Shown: positions 1 through 7,337, counted from the first letter of the stretch. The stretch is DNA of 25,406 nt from Spirochaetota bacterium (GCA_963205035.1 CAUJII010000026.1:1-25406); one strand, 5' to 3'. Notes: generated by a model from the sequence alone, not told the origin. Numbers and translations are program-made.

Positions 1-1020
1 TCGTTTTGTAGCGCATACGCTTTGCCCGACGGCGCGTGGATTTCTTTGGCACTACCCGATTTCAAAGTTCCGTGCCTTTCAGAAATCTTGGCAAAAGAAG
101 GCTACCACGCGGCTGCACTCCATGCGGGGTATTTGGGCTATGCCAAACAGAAACGCTTTCTCAAGAACCGCGCTTTTTCACTCATGAAAGATGCAGAGAC
201 GCTGAAGGTCGCGCCTTATGACGAAGGCATGGGGCCGTGGGGGGCAGCCGACGAGCGTGCGATGATTCAACCCCTCATCCATTTTGCAAACTCGAACTCT
301 CCATTCTTGGCTCTCCTCTTTGCTTTCGCTCCACACCATCCATACAACTTGCCCGACAAGACGCCATCCCCTTTTATACGCTCACCGGAGGTTTCCGCAT
401 CGCAAACTCGCTACTTCAACTCGCTGCATTTTGCAGACGCTGCGTTTGGTGAATTGTTTGCCGAACTCGAAAAAGCGGGAGTTCTCAAGAACACAATTCT
501 TGTTGTCTTTGGCGACCACGGCGAGGCATTCTACGAGCACAAGGGTAACTACAACCATCCTTTCTTCCTTTATGAAGAAAATATTCATGTTCCGCTTTTT
601 ATTTGGTATGAAGGAGTGTCTCCCCAAACGGTCGGCCGCGTGACTTCGCATGTCGACATTTTGCCCACGGTGCTCGACCTCCTGGATGAAAAGCGACTCG
701 CTTCGCCCCTCCATGTGGGTCGCTCGATGCTTCGCGGGGGCCAGCAGTCTCTCGCGCACATACAGGCATACTGGCAAGACGAGATGTCGGGAATTGTCGA
801 GAGCGAATATAAATTTATCCGCAAAGAAACGGGCGAAGAGGAGCTCTATAATCTTCTAAACGACCCGTCTGAAAAAAAGAATTTGGTTTTGAGTGACGCC
901 GAGCGCGTCGCAGTGTATAGAGCGCTTACGAGGCGTGCGTTTCAGCAGAAGAAAAATTATTACAAGAAATATGCGGACTATACTTTGGTGCGTTTCAACC
1001 CCGCCTCGCAAGACAAGTAG
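1..1020 (+). CDS. Sulfatase / phosphoglycerol transferase family protein (5' end outside window)
   Basis: The reading frame is open from base 1 to the TAG at 1018-1020, so the true start lies upstream of the window; about 339 residues are visible. The fold is the alkaline-phosphatase-like sulfatase/LTA-synthase type: a C-terminal metal-site motif GDHGEAF (near base 511), followed by HVPLFIW and SHVDILPTVLDLL, which are typical of the family's last third. The segment LLFAFAPHHPYNLP resembles the region that supplies further metal or substrate ligands. The nucleophile Ser/Thr/Cys region is missing with the N-terminus, so sulfatase cannot be told from phosphoglycerol or phosphoethanolamine transferase. 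It ends three bases before the convergent GH3 gene, with no visible terminator. Family assignment is secure; substrate is unknown. Confidence 0.8.
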   Translation, partial: SFCSAYALPDGAWISLALPDFKVPCLSEILAKEGYHAAALHAGYLGYAKQKRFLKNRAFSLMKDAETLKVAPYDEGMGPWGAADERAMIQPLIHFANSNSPFLALLFAFAPHHPYNLPDKTPSPFIRSPEVSASQTRYFNSLHFADAAFGELFAELEKAGVLKNTILVVFGDHGEAFYEHKGNYNHPFFLYEENIHVPLFIWYEGVSPQTVGRVTSHVDILPTVLDLLDEKRLASPLHVGRSMLRGGQQSLAHIQAYWQDEMSGIVESEYKFIRKETGEEELYNLLNDPSEKKNLVLSDAERVAVYRALTRRAFQQKKNYYKKYADYTLVRFNPASQDK

Positions 1021-1023
1021 AGT

Positions 1024-2394
1024 TTACTTCGCTTTATTTTTTTTTCCCGCAAGCCACACCGGGCCGCCCGATTTATTTTTTGTTGGCCAGACAATACTCT
1101 TGAACTTGTCTTCGAGCTCCTTGCGTGTGTAGGTTAGGGGAGCGCTCGGGCTTTTTGCTATACGCTCTTTGCGGTATTCGGTATACCAAAGCGCGTCTTC
1201 GGCAGAGACATATTTTGAGACATCCATAAAAGGTAGCTTTTGCAATAATTGATTTTCGAGCGCTCGCTCAAGAGCTAACGGAGTTTCTTCTTTAGTAAAG
1301 CCCAACTTGAGCGTACCATTTTGTATTGCCGCACGAATGCGTTCTTTCGCCTCTCTGGGTTCTTCATGCCACGAAGTATAAAGCAAAATATCTGCCCCCG
1401 CTTCTATCGCAACCACGGGGCGGTCTAAAGTTTTGAATGCTTTGTTGACCGCATTCATTTCCATGGCGTCGGTGAAGACAACGCCTCCAAACGCTAAGTC
1501 GCCACGGAGCACGCCGGTGAGCCAACGCTTCGATAGCGTGGCAGGATGGTCTCTATCTATTTTGGGATATAGAATGTGCGCGGTCATGACGGCCTGTGCT
1601 CCGCCTTGGATTGCCTTTGCAAAGGGAATGAGCTCGAACGCGCGCAACGCTTCGAGATTTTTCTCAATCACAGGCAAAGCCCAGTGGCTGTCGGTCGTAG
1701 TGTCGCCATGCCCCGGAAAATGTTTGATGACGGGGAGAGCTCCGCCTTCGCGCTGAGCCGCGCGCGCCCCCTCTTCAAAAGGCAGTGCGCAATCCAGAAC
1801 AGACGTTAAGTCGGCACCGAACGAACGCAAGCCGATAACCGGGTTTTGTGGGTTGTTGTTGACATCGACAATCGGCGCAAAGAAAACATGGATTCCGAGT
1901 TTCCCCAAATCGCGGCTAACAAAAAAGCCCGTTGCGCGGCAGAGCGCGCTGTCTTTCGTATCGCCCAAGCTGCGCGCCGGCGGGGTTTGCAAAACGCCGT
2001 CCCGCACGCGCTTGACATAGCCGCCTTCTTGATCGGTCGAAATAAGAAACGGTGGTATTTCTAACTCTTTCGCATAATCTTGCAGCTCGCGGGTGAACTT
2101 CTGAATCTGTGCGGCGCTTTCCAAATTAAACCCAAAGAAAATAATTCCACCGGGTTTGATGTCTCTCAAGATTTGCCGACTTGCATCGGTGATCTCTTTT
2201 CCTGGGATTGCAATATGGAGCGCTTGCCCCGCGAGAGTACTTTCATCCATTTGAGAAATCGCCGCTCTCAAGATTGTTTTGGTCATGCGAGAGAATTTAT
2301 GCGGCAGATAGAACCGAGAGTAAGAAAAATAGAAGACACTACTCAACAAAGCAATGAGCAGAAATGATAGGAGATATTTTTTATTTTTTTGCAT
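1024..2394 (-). CDS. Glycoside hydrolase family 3, beta-N-acetylhexosaminidase (NagZ-like), exported
   Basis: A 456-residue GH3 enzyme. Residues 7-29 form a hydrophobic N-terminal segment, so it is probably membrane-anchored or exported, unlike cytosolic NagZ of E. coli. The barrel shows DQEGG (121-125) and the NagZ hallmark KHFPGHGDTTTDSH (224-237), whose His/Asp pair supplies the acid-base in NagZ enzymes; Asp309 in VFTDAMEM is the expected nucleophile. A C-terminal extension of about 100 residues after the barrel is not recognised. Family knowledge points to hydrolysis of N-acetylglucosamine linkages of peptidoglycan fragments; the substrate here is inferred. The ATG at 2394 lies inside the end of vapC (14-base overlap), so it is likely translated from the vapBC mRNA. 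Confidence 0.85.
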   Translation of the reverse strand: MQKNKKYLLSFLLIALLSSVFYFSYSRFYLPHKFSRMTKTILRAAISQMDESTLAGQALHIAIPGKEITDASRQILRDIKPGGIIFFGFNLESAAQIQKFTRELQDYAKELEIPPFLISTDQEGGYVKRVRDGVLQTPPARSLGDTKDSALCRATGFFVSRDLGKLGIHVFFAPIVDVNNNPQNPVIGLRSFGADLTSVLDCALPFEEGARAAQREGGALPVIKHFPGHGDTTTDSHWALPVIEKNLEALRAFELIPFAKAIQGGAQAVMTAHILYPKIDRDHPATLSKRWLTGVLRGDLAFGGVVFTDAMEMNAVNKAFKTLDRPVVAIEAGADILLYTSWHEEPREAKERIRAAIQNGTLKLGFTKEETPLALERALENQLLQKLPFMDVSKYVSAEDALWYTEYRKERIAKSPSAPLTYTRKELEDKFKSIVWPTKNKSGGPVWLAGKKNKAK

Positions 2395-2767
2395 GAAAAA
2401 TTTCCTCTTTGTTAAGTAGTGCCAATAGCTTTTTATCTTTACTCCAAAATTTAGCGTTGTGGTGGCGGGATAGGACGATTAAAGCGAGGTCGATTAAACC
2501 CACGCCCCTGGAAGGGGCTTTGAGCTCGAAAGAAAGTTTTCCCGCTTCGATCCAAGTTTCGGCGTTTTCGTTGCAATGCGGGAGGGCGGCAAAGTATTGT
2601 TCTAAAATTGCTTTTTCGTTCTTATTGCGCGCCCCTTGCAACAGCTCTGCAAAGATGACTCCGGTGGTGAGGACGTTTCCCATTTCGAGATGGTGGCGTA
2701 AGATTGGAAGGTAAGGGGGGCGTCTTCTAAAGAACTCCACCCAGACAGAAGTGTCGACTAAAATCAA
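2381..2767 (-). CDS. vapC: PIN-domain toxin ribonuclease, VapC family
   Basis: A 128-residue PIN domain protein starting MILVDTSVWVEFF. The four acidic residues expected for the Mg-dependent RNase centre can be placed: Asp5, Glu41, Asp93 and Asp111. VapC toxins cleave specific RNAs (often initiator tRNA or rRNA) and are held inactive by the cognate VapB. The start ATG overlaps the vapB stop by four bases, and the 3' end overlaps the GH3 gene by 14 bases. Length matches the family (about 130 residues) and no key residue is missing, so the toxin looks intact. The RNA target cannot be told from sequence. Confidence 0.9.
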   Translation of the reverse strand: MILVDTSVWVEFFRRRPPYLPILRHHLEMGNVLTTGVIFAELLQGARNKNEKAILEQYFAALPHCNENAETWIEAGKLSFELKAPSRGVGLIDLALIVLSRHHNAKFWSKDKKLLALLNKEEIFHAKK

Positions 2768-2985
2768 ATGCGTTTGCGGCGGTTAAGCCGGCGCACAGTC
2801 TTCGCGCTAAAAGTGTCGCTAAAATAAACCGGCTCTTCTTCGACGAGGCGATTGAGCTTTTTAATTTTTTGAATGCGCAGCCAATCGGAAAGCGCAATCA
2901 CCATCGATTCTGTTATATTGCGCCCCCCCGAAAACGTACGAACATCTTCAATGAGCGCGTCTTCGACGAGAGCTGTAACTTTCAT
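2764..2985 (-). CDS. vapB: VapB-type antitoxin
   Basis: A 73-residue protein with the layout of ribbon-helix-helix VapB antitoxins (DUF2191-like): an N-terminal strand MKVTALVEDALIEDV, a helix with NITESMVIALSDWL, then a basic, flexible tail that should wrap the toxin (residues 40-73, with PVYFSDTFSAKTVRRLNRRKR). It is directly upstream of vapC with a four-base overlap, the standard order. The start is only four bases from a perfect inverted repeat, and no convincing Shine-Dalgarno is seen. Autorepression by the VapBC complex is known for the family and is inferred here from the operator. Confidence 0.85.
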   Translation of the reverse strand: MKVTALVEDALIEDVRTFSGGRNITESMVIALSDWLRIQKIKKLNRLVEEEPVYFSDTFSAKTVRRLNRRKRI

Positions 2986-2989
2986 ACTC

Positions 2990-3016
2990 TACGATACGAT
3001 GCACCATCGTATCGTA
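2990..3016 (-). promoter_or_regulatory. Perfect 12-3-12 inverted repeat, probable vapBC operator
   Basis: The arms TACGATACGATG and CATCGTATCGTA are exact reverse complements separated by CAC. The repeat ends four bases before the vapB ATG. Each arm contains the pentamer ACGAT twice in tandem, fitting binding of several ribbon-helix-helix dimers. A -10-like TATCGT in the proximal arm would place transcription start at or next to the ATG. Function is inferred from position and symmetry. Confidence 0.75.
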
Positions 3017-3032
3017 AAGTCTTTTTCTCTTT

Positions 3033-3614
3033 CTACCCTGCGGCTTCATATTTCGCGATGGCGTCGGTAAATTGTAGCGTCCAACCGATGTCGTCTAATC
3101 CCTGCAAGAGTTTTTGTCTCATTGCCTCGCGCAATTCAAAAGCAATGCTCTTATCACCGAATGAGATTGTTTTCTTTTCTAAATCCACCGTGAAGACGGT
3201 CTTCGCATCTTTTGCGACGGCTTGAAAGAGCTCCTCGACTTCTTCTGATTTGAGCGCAATCGGTAAGATACCGTTTTGAAAGCAGTTGTTGTAGAAAATA
3301 TCGGCGAACGAGGGAGCGATAATCACATGGAAGCCATAGTCCAAGAGAGCCCAAGGTGCATGTTCGCGCGAAGAGCCGCAACCAAAATTATCGCGTGCGA
3401 GCAAAATTTGCGCGCCTTTATGTTCGGGAAAATTCAGCACGAAATCTTTGTTCTCCTGACCGTCGTCTAAGAAGCGCCAATCGTTAAATAGAAACGCTCC
3501 AAACCCCGTGCGTTCGACACGCTTTAGAAAGTTCTTAGGGATAATCTGGTCTGTATCGACGTTGGGCACGTCGAGTGGGCATGCATGCGATTGAACTGTT
3601 TTGAATTTTTCCAT
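3033..3614 (-). CDS. leuD: 3-isopropylmalate dehydratase small subunit
   Basis: A 193-residue protein with the LeuD/aconitase swivel-domain signatures TDQIIPKNFLKR, ILLARDNFGCGSSREHAPWAL and FADIFYNNCFQNGILP. Together with LeuC it isomerises 2-isopropylmalate to 3-isopropylmalate in leucine synthesis, in the cytoplasm. The ATG at 3614 has an AGGAG ribosome site about eight bases upstream and follows leuC after 25 bases, so both are surely one operon. Length is normal for the family. Downstream on the same strand lie vapB and vapC, separated by about 47 bases that contain the vapBC operator. Confidence 0.97.
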   Translation of the reverse strand: MEKFKTVQSHACPLDVPNVDTDQIIPKNFLKRVERTGFGAFLFNDWRFLDDGQENKDFVLNFPEHKGAQILLARDNFGCGSSREHAPWALLDYGFHVIIAPSFADIFYNNCFQNGILPIALKSEEVEELFQAVAKDAKTVFTVDLEKKTISFGDKSIAFELREAMRQKLLQGLDDIGWTLQFTDAIAKYEAAG

Positions 3615-3639
3615 TTTTGACTCCTTCAGAAATTATTTC

Positions 3640-5067
3640 TTAAACTTCGGTGCGGGCATCGACGAAGTGGCCGTGGACTGCCGCCAAAGCCGCCATAGCG
3701 GGTGAGACGAGGTAAGTCCGCCCGCCCTTGCCTTGGCGTCCTTCAAAGTTTCGGTTTGAAGTCGATGCGCAACGTTCGCCGGGTTCCAAGACATCGTCGT
3801 TCATCGCGAGACACATCGAGCAGCCGGGTTCACGCCACTCAAACCCAGCGCTCAAGAAGATTTTGTGCAAACCTTCTTTTTCGGCCTGGTCTTTGACGCG
3901 GTGGCTACCGGGCACAACCATTGCGAGTTTGATGTTTGAAGCCACCTTGCGGTTCTTGATCATTTTCGCCGCTTCACGCAAATCTTCGATGCGTGCGTTG
4001 GTACACGAACCGATAAAAATTTTATCGAGATAGATGTCCTCGATTTTCTTTCCTTCGTCCATGTCCATATATTCGAGTGCGCGTTCAAAGCCGATGCGCT
4101 CGATGTTATCTTTGGCGTCCTTAAGATGCGGAACGTTCGCCGTGATATTTGTCACCATGCCGGGGGAGGTGCCCCAAGTCACTTGCGGACTGAGTTTTGC
4201 ACAATCGATTTCAATCTCCGCATCGAATTTTGCTCCGGCATCCGTCTTCAGCGTGCGCCAGTACTCGACGGCCTTATCCCAGTCGGCGCCTTTGGGTGTG
4301 TGCTCCTTGCCTTCGATGTACGCAAATGTTTTTTCGTCGGGGGCGATCATTCCCGCGCGCGCACCGGCTTCAATAGACATGTTGCAAATGGTCATGCGCC
4401 CTTCCATAGAAAGAGCTTCAACCGCTTCGCCTGCGTATTCGATGACAAAGCCTGTCGCTCCTGCGGTGCCGATTTTTCCGATGAGAGCCAAGACCATGTC
4501 TTTTGCATAAACGCCGGGCTGCAGAGCACCTTTGAAATTAACACGTAGCGTTTTGGGTTTTGCTTGCACCAAACACTGCGTCGCGAGCACGTGCTCGACT
4601 TCAGAGGTGCCAATACCAAATGCGAGACAGCCAAACGCACCGTGCGTCGAAGTGTGCGAATCGCCGCAGACGACGGTCTTTCCCGGAAGCGTCAAGCCCA
4701 GCTCGGGGCCGATGACATGCACGACACCTTGGTTGTAGCTCTTAAGATCGAAACACGGGATGCCAAACTCGTCGCAGTTGCGCTTGAGGTATTCCATTTG
4801 CTTTGCGCTAATGGGGTCTTTGATGGGTTTGTCGCGGTCTTTCGTCGGCACGTTGTGATCCATAGTGGCAAAAGTCAAATCAGGGCGGCGCACTTTCCGT
4901 TTATTCATGCGCAAACCGTCAAACGCTTGCGGGCTCGTCACTTCGTGGATGAGGTGCAAGTCGATATAAATCAGGTTTTTGTTTTCTTCTTTCTTGGGGG
5001 CTTCGGGTGAAGACCAAATATCCACCAAGTGGGCATTCCAAACTTTCTCAAAAAGCGTCGTCGGCAT
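3640..5067 (-). CDS. leuC: 3-isopropylmalate dehydratase large subunit
   Basis: A 475-residue LeuC. The three cysteines that hold the 4Fe-4S cluster are visible: Cys355 in IGSCTNARIEDL, and Cys416 and Cys419 in PGCSMC. Other family motifs are TMDHNVPT, VVCGDSHTSTHGAFG and TSNRNFEGRQG. Length matches the bacterial enzyme (about 466-475). The start at 5067 has a good AGGAG site. A promoter and a hairpin lie in the roughly 100-base leader, and a LysR gene is divergently transcribed from the same intergenic region. No leuB or leuA is in the window. Confidence 0.97.
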   Translation of the reverse strand: MPTTLFEKVWNAHLVDIWSSPEAPKKEENKNLIYIDLHLIHEVTSPQAFDGLRMNKRKVRRPDLTFATMDHNVPTKDRDKPIKDPISAKQMEYLKRNCDEFGIPCFDLKSYNQGVVHVIGPELGLTLPGKTVVCGDSHTSTHGAFGCLAFGIGTSEVEHVLATQCLVQAKPKTLRVNFKGALQPGVYAKDMVLALIGKIGTAGATGFVIEYAGEAVEALSMEGRMTICNMSIEAGARAGMIAPDEKTFAYIEGKEHTPKGADWDKAVEYWRTLKTDAGAKFDAEIEIDCAKLSPQVTWGTSPGMVTNITANVPHLKDAKDNIERIGFERALEYMDMDEGKKIEDIYLDKIFIGSCTNARIEDLREAAKMIKNRKVASNIKLAMVVPGSHRVKDQAEKEGLHKIFLSAGFEWREPGCSMCLAMNDDVLEPGERCASTSNRNFEGRQGKGGRTYLVSPAMAALAAVHGHFVDARTEV

Positions 5068-5086
5068 AGTTACTCCTTTTTTCTGT

Positions 5087-5113
5087 GGGATTTACAACGT
5101 AAACGCGAATCCC
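5087..5113 (-). promoter_or_regulatory. Hairpin in the leuC leader
   Basis: On the transcribed (minus) strand the leader can form an inner perfect stem TTTAC-GTT-GTAAA, flanked by GGGA...TCCC, which closes a larger stem with a bulge. It ends about 11 bases before the AGGAG of leuC. No U-tract follows, so it is not an ordinary terminator; it could affect ribosome access or mRNA stability. The regulatory role is inference. Confidence 0.4.
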
Positions 5114-5177
5114 TTGCAATAGGGTGGGGAAATTTTTCACCGTGGTTCCACCGGATTTCACCGCACCCTTGGAAAAA

Positions 5178-5205
5178 ATAATAACATATTTTTGGCATAA
5201 GTCAA
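5178..5205 (-). promoter_or_regulatory. Probable sigma-70 promoter of leuCD
   Basis: Read on the minus strand, TTGACT (5205-5200) and TATTAT (5183-5178) are separated by 16 bases. Transcription would start near 5171, giving a leader of about 100 bases. The -35 box sits about 10 bases from the palindromes at the lysR start, a typical place for LysR-family control. Confidence 0.6.
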
Positions 5206-5212
5206 ATAAATA

Positions 5213-5242
5213 ATACATATTCTATGTATAAGTAATACTTAT
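5213..5242. promoter_or_regulatory. Two overlapping palindromes between leuC and lysR, probable LysR binding sites
   Basis: ATACATA-TTC-TATGTAT (5213-5229) and ATAAGTA-A-TACTTAT (5228-5242) are both perfect. The second has the short AT-rich dyad form expected of a LysR box and runs into the ATG of the regulator. They lie just upstream of the leuC -35 box and over the presumed lysR promoter, so binding could both repress lysR and control leuCD. Binding is inferred. Confidence 0.55.
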
Positions 5243-6113
5243 GGAAATACGTCAGCTAAAATACTTTATTGAAATTTGCCGCACCGGCAGTTTCTCGTTC
5301 GCTGCAGAAAGTCTGGGGCTGACGCAACCCGCGCTTTCACAGCAAATTCGGCTATTAGAGCGCGGCTTGGGGGCGGTGCTTTTTGTGCGTTCGCGCAAGG
5401 GAGTAACGTTAACCACCTCGGGAGAGGTGCTCGCCCTTCGCGCGCGTGAAATTCTTCATGAGGTCCAAGAGCTTGAGCGCGCGGTCGTGTTTCGCGGAAA
5501 GCCGCGCATTGTGTCTTTTGCCGTGGGGGAAGCCCTCGCGACGCACTTTGTTCCCAAGCTCATTTTCGAGCTGAGGCAAAAATTTCCAGAGACGCAGTTC
5601 CGCGTGGTCGAAAGTAATCTTTCAGAAATTCGCAATGCACTCAGAGACGGAAAAGTCGATTTTGCACTCACTCCCGAGGCGATCCGTGAAAAGTCTTTCA
5701 AGAACCAGTATTTGGTTGAAGATACAATCCTACCCGTGGTGAGTGTCGACGACGAGCTGGCGGGGCAAAGCGTCGATTGGCAGAAGTTGCGTCAAAGGGA
5801 ATGGATTTTGTTTCAGCGCGGCTCAGCAATCCGCAAGCTGAGCGACGCTATCTTTGCTGAAAATGAGAAACGTTTTGAGCCTCGGGTGAGCATTGAACTC
5901 AGAAGCCTCGCGGGGGTTGTGCAGTGTCTCGAAGCTGGGTTAGGTGTGGGATTTATCTCCGACCTCTCGTTGACATCCCGGTTGGCGCCGTTATACATCC
6001 CCAAGCTTACGCGGAAGCGGCGTTTTTTTCTGGCGCAAGCAAAGCACAACGATTCGATGCAAAATGTGGGGGAGGCGATCTTGCACTTTGCGGCGGGACA
6101 CGGTGCGGGATAA
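5241..6113 (+). CDS. LysR-family transcriptional regulator
   Basis: A 290-residue LysR protein. The N-terminal winged helix-turn-helix is clear (MEIRQLKYFIEICRTGSFSFAAESLGLTQPALSQQIRLLE), followed by a linker helix and a two-lobed co-inducer domain from about residue 88. It is divergent from leuCD with 173 bases between, so the likely target is leuCD, with an intermediate of leucine synthesis as a plausible co-inducer (inference from context, known for LeuO/LeuR-like cases). The start is preceded by palindromes rather than a Shine-Dalgarno; a -10-like TATAAG about 10 bases upstream would make the mRNA nearly leaderless. Length is normal. Confidence 0.93.
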   Translation: MEIRQLKYFIEICRTGSFSFAAESLGLTQPALSQQIRLLERGLGAVLFVRSRKGVTLTTSGEVLALRAREILHEVQELERAVVFRGKPRIVSFAVGEALATHFVPKLIFELRQKFPETQFRVVESNLSEIRNALRDGKVDFALTPEAIREKSFKNQYLVEDTILPVVSVDDELAGQSVDWQKLRQREWILFQRGSAIRKLSDAIFAENEKRFEPRVSIELRSLAGVVQCLEAGLGVGFISDLSLTSRLAPLYIPKLTRKRRFFLAQAKHNDSMQNVGEAILHFAAGHGAG

Positions 6114-6146
6114 TGCCGATGGATATTTTTGATTCTTCAAAAAAAA

Positions 6147-6175
6147 TTGACATTTTCTGGAAAAATATATAAATT
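6147..6175 (+). promoter_or_regulatory. Probable promoter of the dksA-like gene, leaderless transcript
   Basis: A perfect -35 TTGACA lies at 6147-6152. The -10 is either TATAAA (6168-6173, 15-base spacer) or TAAATT (6170-6175, 17-base spacer). Either places transcription start at about 6180-6182, on the ATG at 6182, and no Shine-Dalgarno is present, which suggests a leaderless mRNA. Confidence 0.55.
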
Positions 6176-6181
6176 CTGCGG

Positions 6182-6586
6182 ATGGCAAAAACTCCTTTTT
6201 CAGCCAAAGAGCTGACCGAATTCAAAGACTTGCTGCTCGAAAAAAAGGCCCGTATCATTAAAGAGCTGCAAGGAAAAGAAGAACAACTGACAAATTCTGA
6301 AAAAGAAGAAGTAGGAGACATGGCTGACCTCGCTTCGGGCCTCATCGAGCGAGAACTCAACATGTCGCTTTCAGAATCAGACCGAGCAAATCTCGACAAC
6401 ATCGATGCAGCGCTTGACCGTATAAAAGAAAAAACTTATGGTATTTGCGTCGATACGGGCGAGGTTATCAACAAGGTGCGGCTGAAAGCTGTTCCCGAAG
6501 CGTTGCGTACAATCGCAGCTCAAGAAAATTTCGATAAACAGCTGCGCAAACGCAAGACGCTCGCACGCGCCATGGATATTGAGTGA
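6182..6586 (+). CDS. DksA/TraR-family protein lacking the zinc cysteines
   Basis: A 134-residue protein with the DksA layout: an N-terminal coiled-coil hairpin (about residues 8-80) with acidic residues near its tip (EKEEVGDMADLAS) and a C-terminal globular segment YGICVDTGEVINKVRLKAVPEALRTIAAQE. This lines up with the DksA zinc finger YG-x-C-xx-CG ... RL-x-A-x-P-x-A-xx-C-xx-C, but three of the four cysteines are replaced (Thr, Thr and Ala), so zinc binding is not expected. Zinc-independent DksA2-type paralogues are known in other bacteria and act through the RNA polymerase secondary channel with ppGpp; the same role is inferred here. The next gene starts at the base after its stop. Confidence 0.85.
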   Translation: MAKTPFSAKELTEFKDLLLEKKARIIKELQGKEEQLTNSEKEEVGDMADLASGLIERELNMSLSESDRANLDNIDAALDRIKEKTYGICVDTGEVINKVRLKAVPEALRTIAAQENFDKQLRKRKTLARAMDIE

Positions 6587-7318
6587 TTGCGCGTTGATCT
6601 TTATCCAGAACTCATCGAGGTTCTGCGTTCCGCGCGCTCGATTCTTTCAAGACGCGATTTCTTTCTTTGGAAACGCGACGGAGAACCTCGGCCCGAAGAG
6701 ATTGGCTTTTCTTTTAAGCCGGTTGTCGCCGAAAAACTCGTAGCATCCATCCTGGATAAAAATGCGTGCACTCTGTGTGCGCGACGAATCTCTTACAAGA
6801 AAGAACAGTTTGTAAAGAGAGAGCCGCGCGAACCCTACCTTTTTCTTGTCCATAACGATTTCTTAGGACCCAAAGCGGGCTTCTACAATAACCCACAGGA
6901 AAATGCGCTGTTTTTGAAGATGATTGAGTCGGTCTTGGGTTTTTCTGCAAAAGACGCTTTGGTTCGAGAACTTGTACGCTGCCATTTCAGCAAAGAGGAT
7001 TTGAAAGACGAAACAGTCGTTCAGAATTGTTCTGTCCATCTGCGCCGCGATTTAGAAGACTCTAAAATCCGAGGCATTCTTCTTTTTGGCCAAGCCGCAA
7101 GCCTTGTTTTTCGTACCAAGGAAAGTCTTGAATCGCATGAAAACCGAGTTTTTACCTGGAATAATCTCCCGACGATGGTGTGCCCGGGACCTAACCGGCT
7201 GGTTTATATGAGAGAGAAGGGTTATTCGAAAGAGCAAATCGATGCCGAACGGCGCAAGATTTTCGATGTGTTGGAGTTGTTTAAGAAAGAGGTGGTATTA
7301 ATAAAGGGGGCTACCTAA
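6587..7318 (+). CDS. Iron-sulfur UDG-superfamily-like protein with altered catalytic motifs
   Basis: A 243-residue protein, probably started by the TTG immediately after the dksA-like stop. Cysteines 61 and 64 (C-xx-C) and 132 and 148 (C-x15-C) reproduce the 4Fe-4S pattern of family-4 uracil-DNA glycosylases. Later segments also fit: ILLFGQAA (164-171) for the LG..A region and LPTMVCPGPNRL (194-205) where active enzymes have a His-Pro-Ala/Ser loop. However, the usual GEAPG-x-x-ED water-activating motif is replaced by VHNDFLGPKAGFYNNPQE, and the loop His is Cys199. Base-excision activity is therefore doubtful; nucleic-acid binding is plausible. It is likely cotranscribed with the dksA-like gene. 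The family call is my motif comparison, not a search result. Confidence 0.6.
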   Translation: MRVDLYPELIEVLRSARSILSRRDFFLWKRDGEPRPEEIGFSFKPVVAEKLVASILDKNACTLCARRISYKKEQFVKREPREPYLFLVHNDFLGPKAGFYNNPQENALFLKMIESVLGFSAKDALVRELVRCHFSKEDLKDETVVQNCSVHLRRDLEDSKIRGILLFGQAASLVFRTKESLESHENRVFTWNNLPTMVCPGPNRLVYMREKGYSKEQIDAERRKIFDVLELFKKEVVLIKGAT

Positions 7319-7329
7319 TCGATAGCCCC
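7307..7329. terminator. Shared rho-independent-type terminator between convergent genes
   Basis: GGGGCTA (7307-7313) pairs with TAGCCCC (7323-7329) around a nine-base loop. On the minus strand the stem is followed by a T-rich stretch (TTTATTAAT), so it best serves the small minus-strand gene at 7338-7589; on the plus strand it overlaps the last codons of the UDG-like gene and has only a weak T-run. Confidence 0.65.
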
Positions 7330-7337
7330 TTAGAGAA

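Noticed and set aside
5087..5160. A complete T-box riboswitch before leuC
   Set aside because: The leader from the predicted start is only about 100 bases, with no room for a specifier stem; only the core-like motif is reported.
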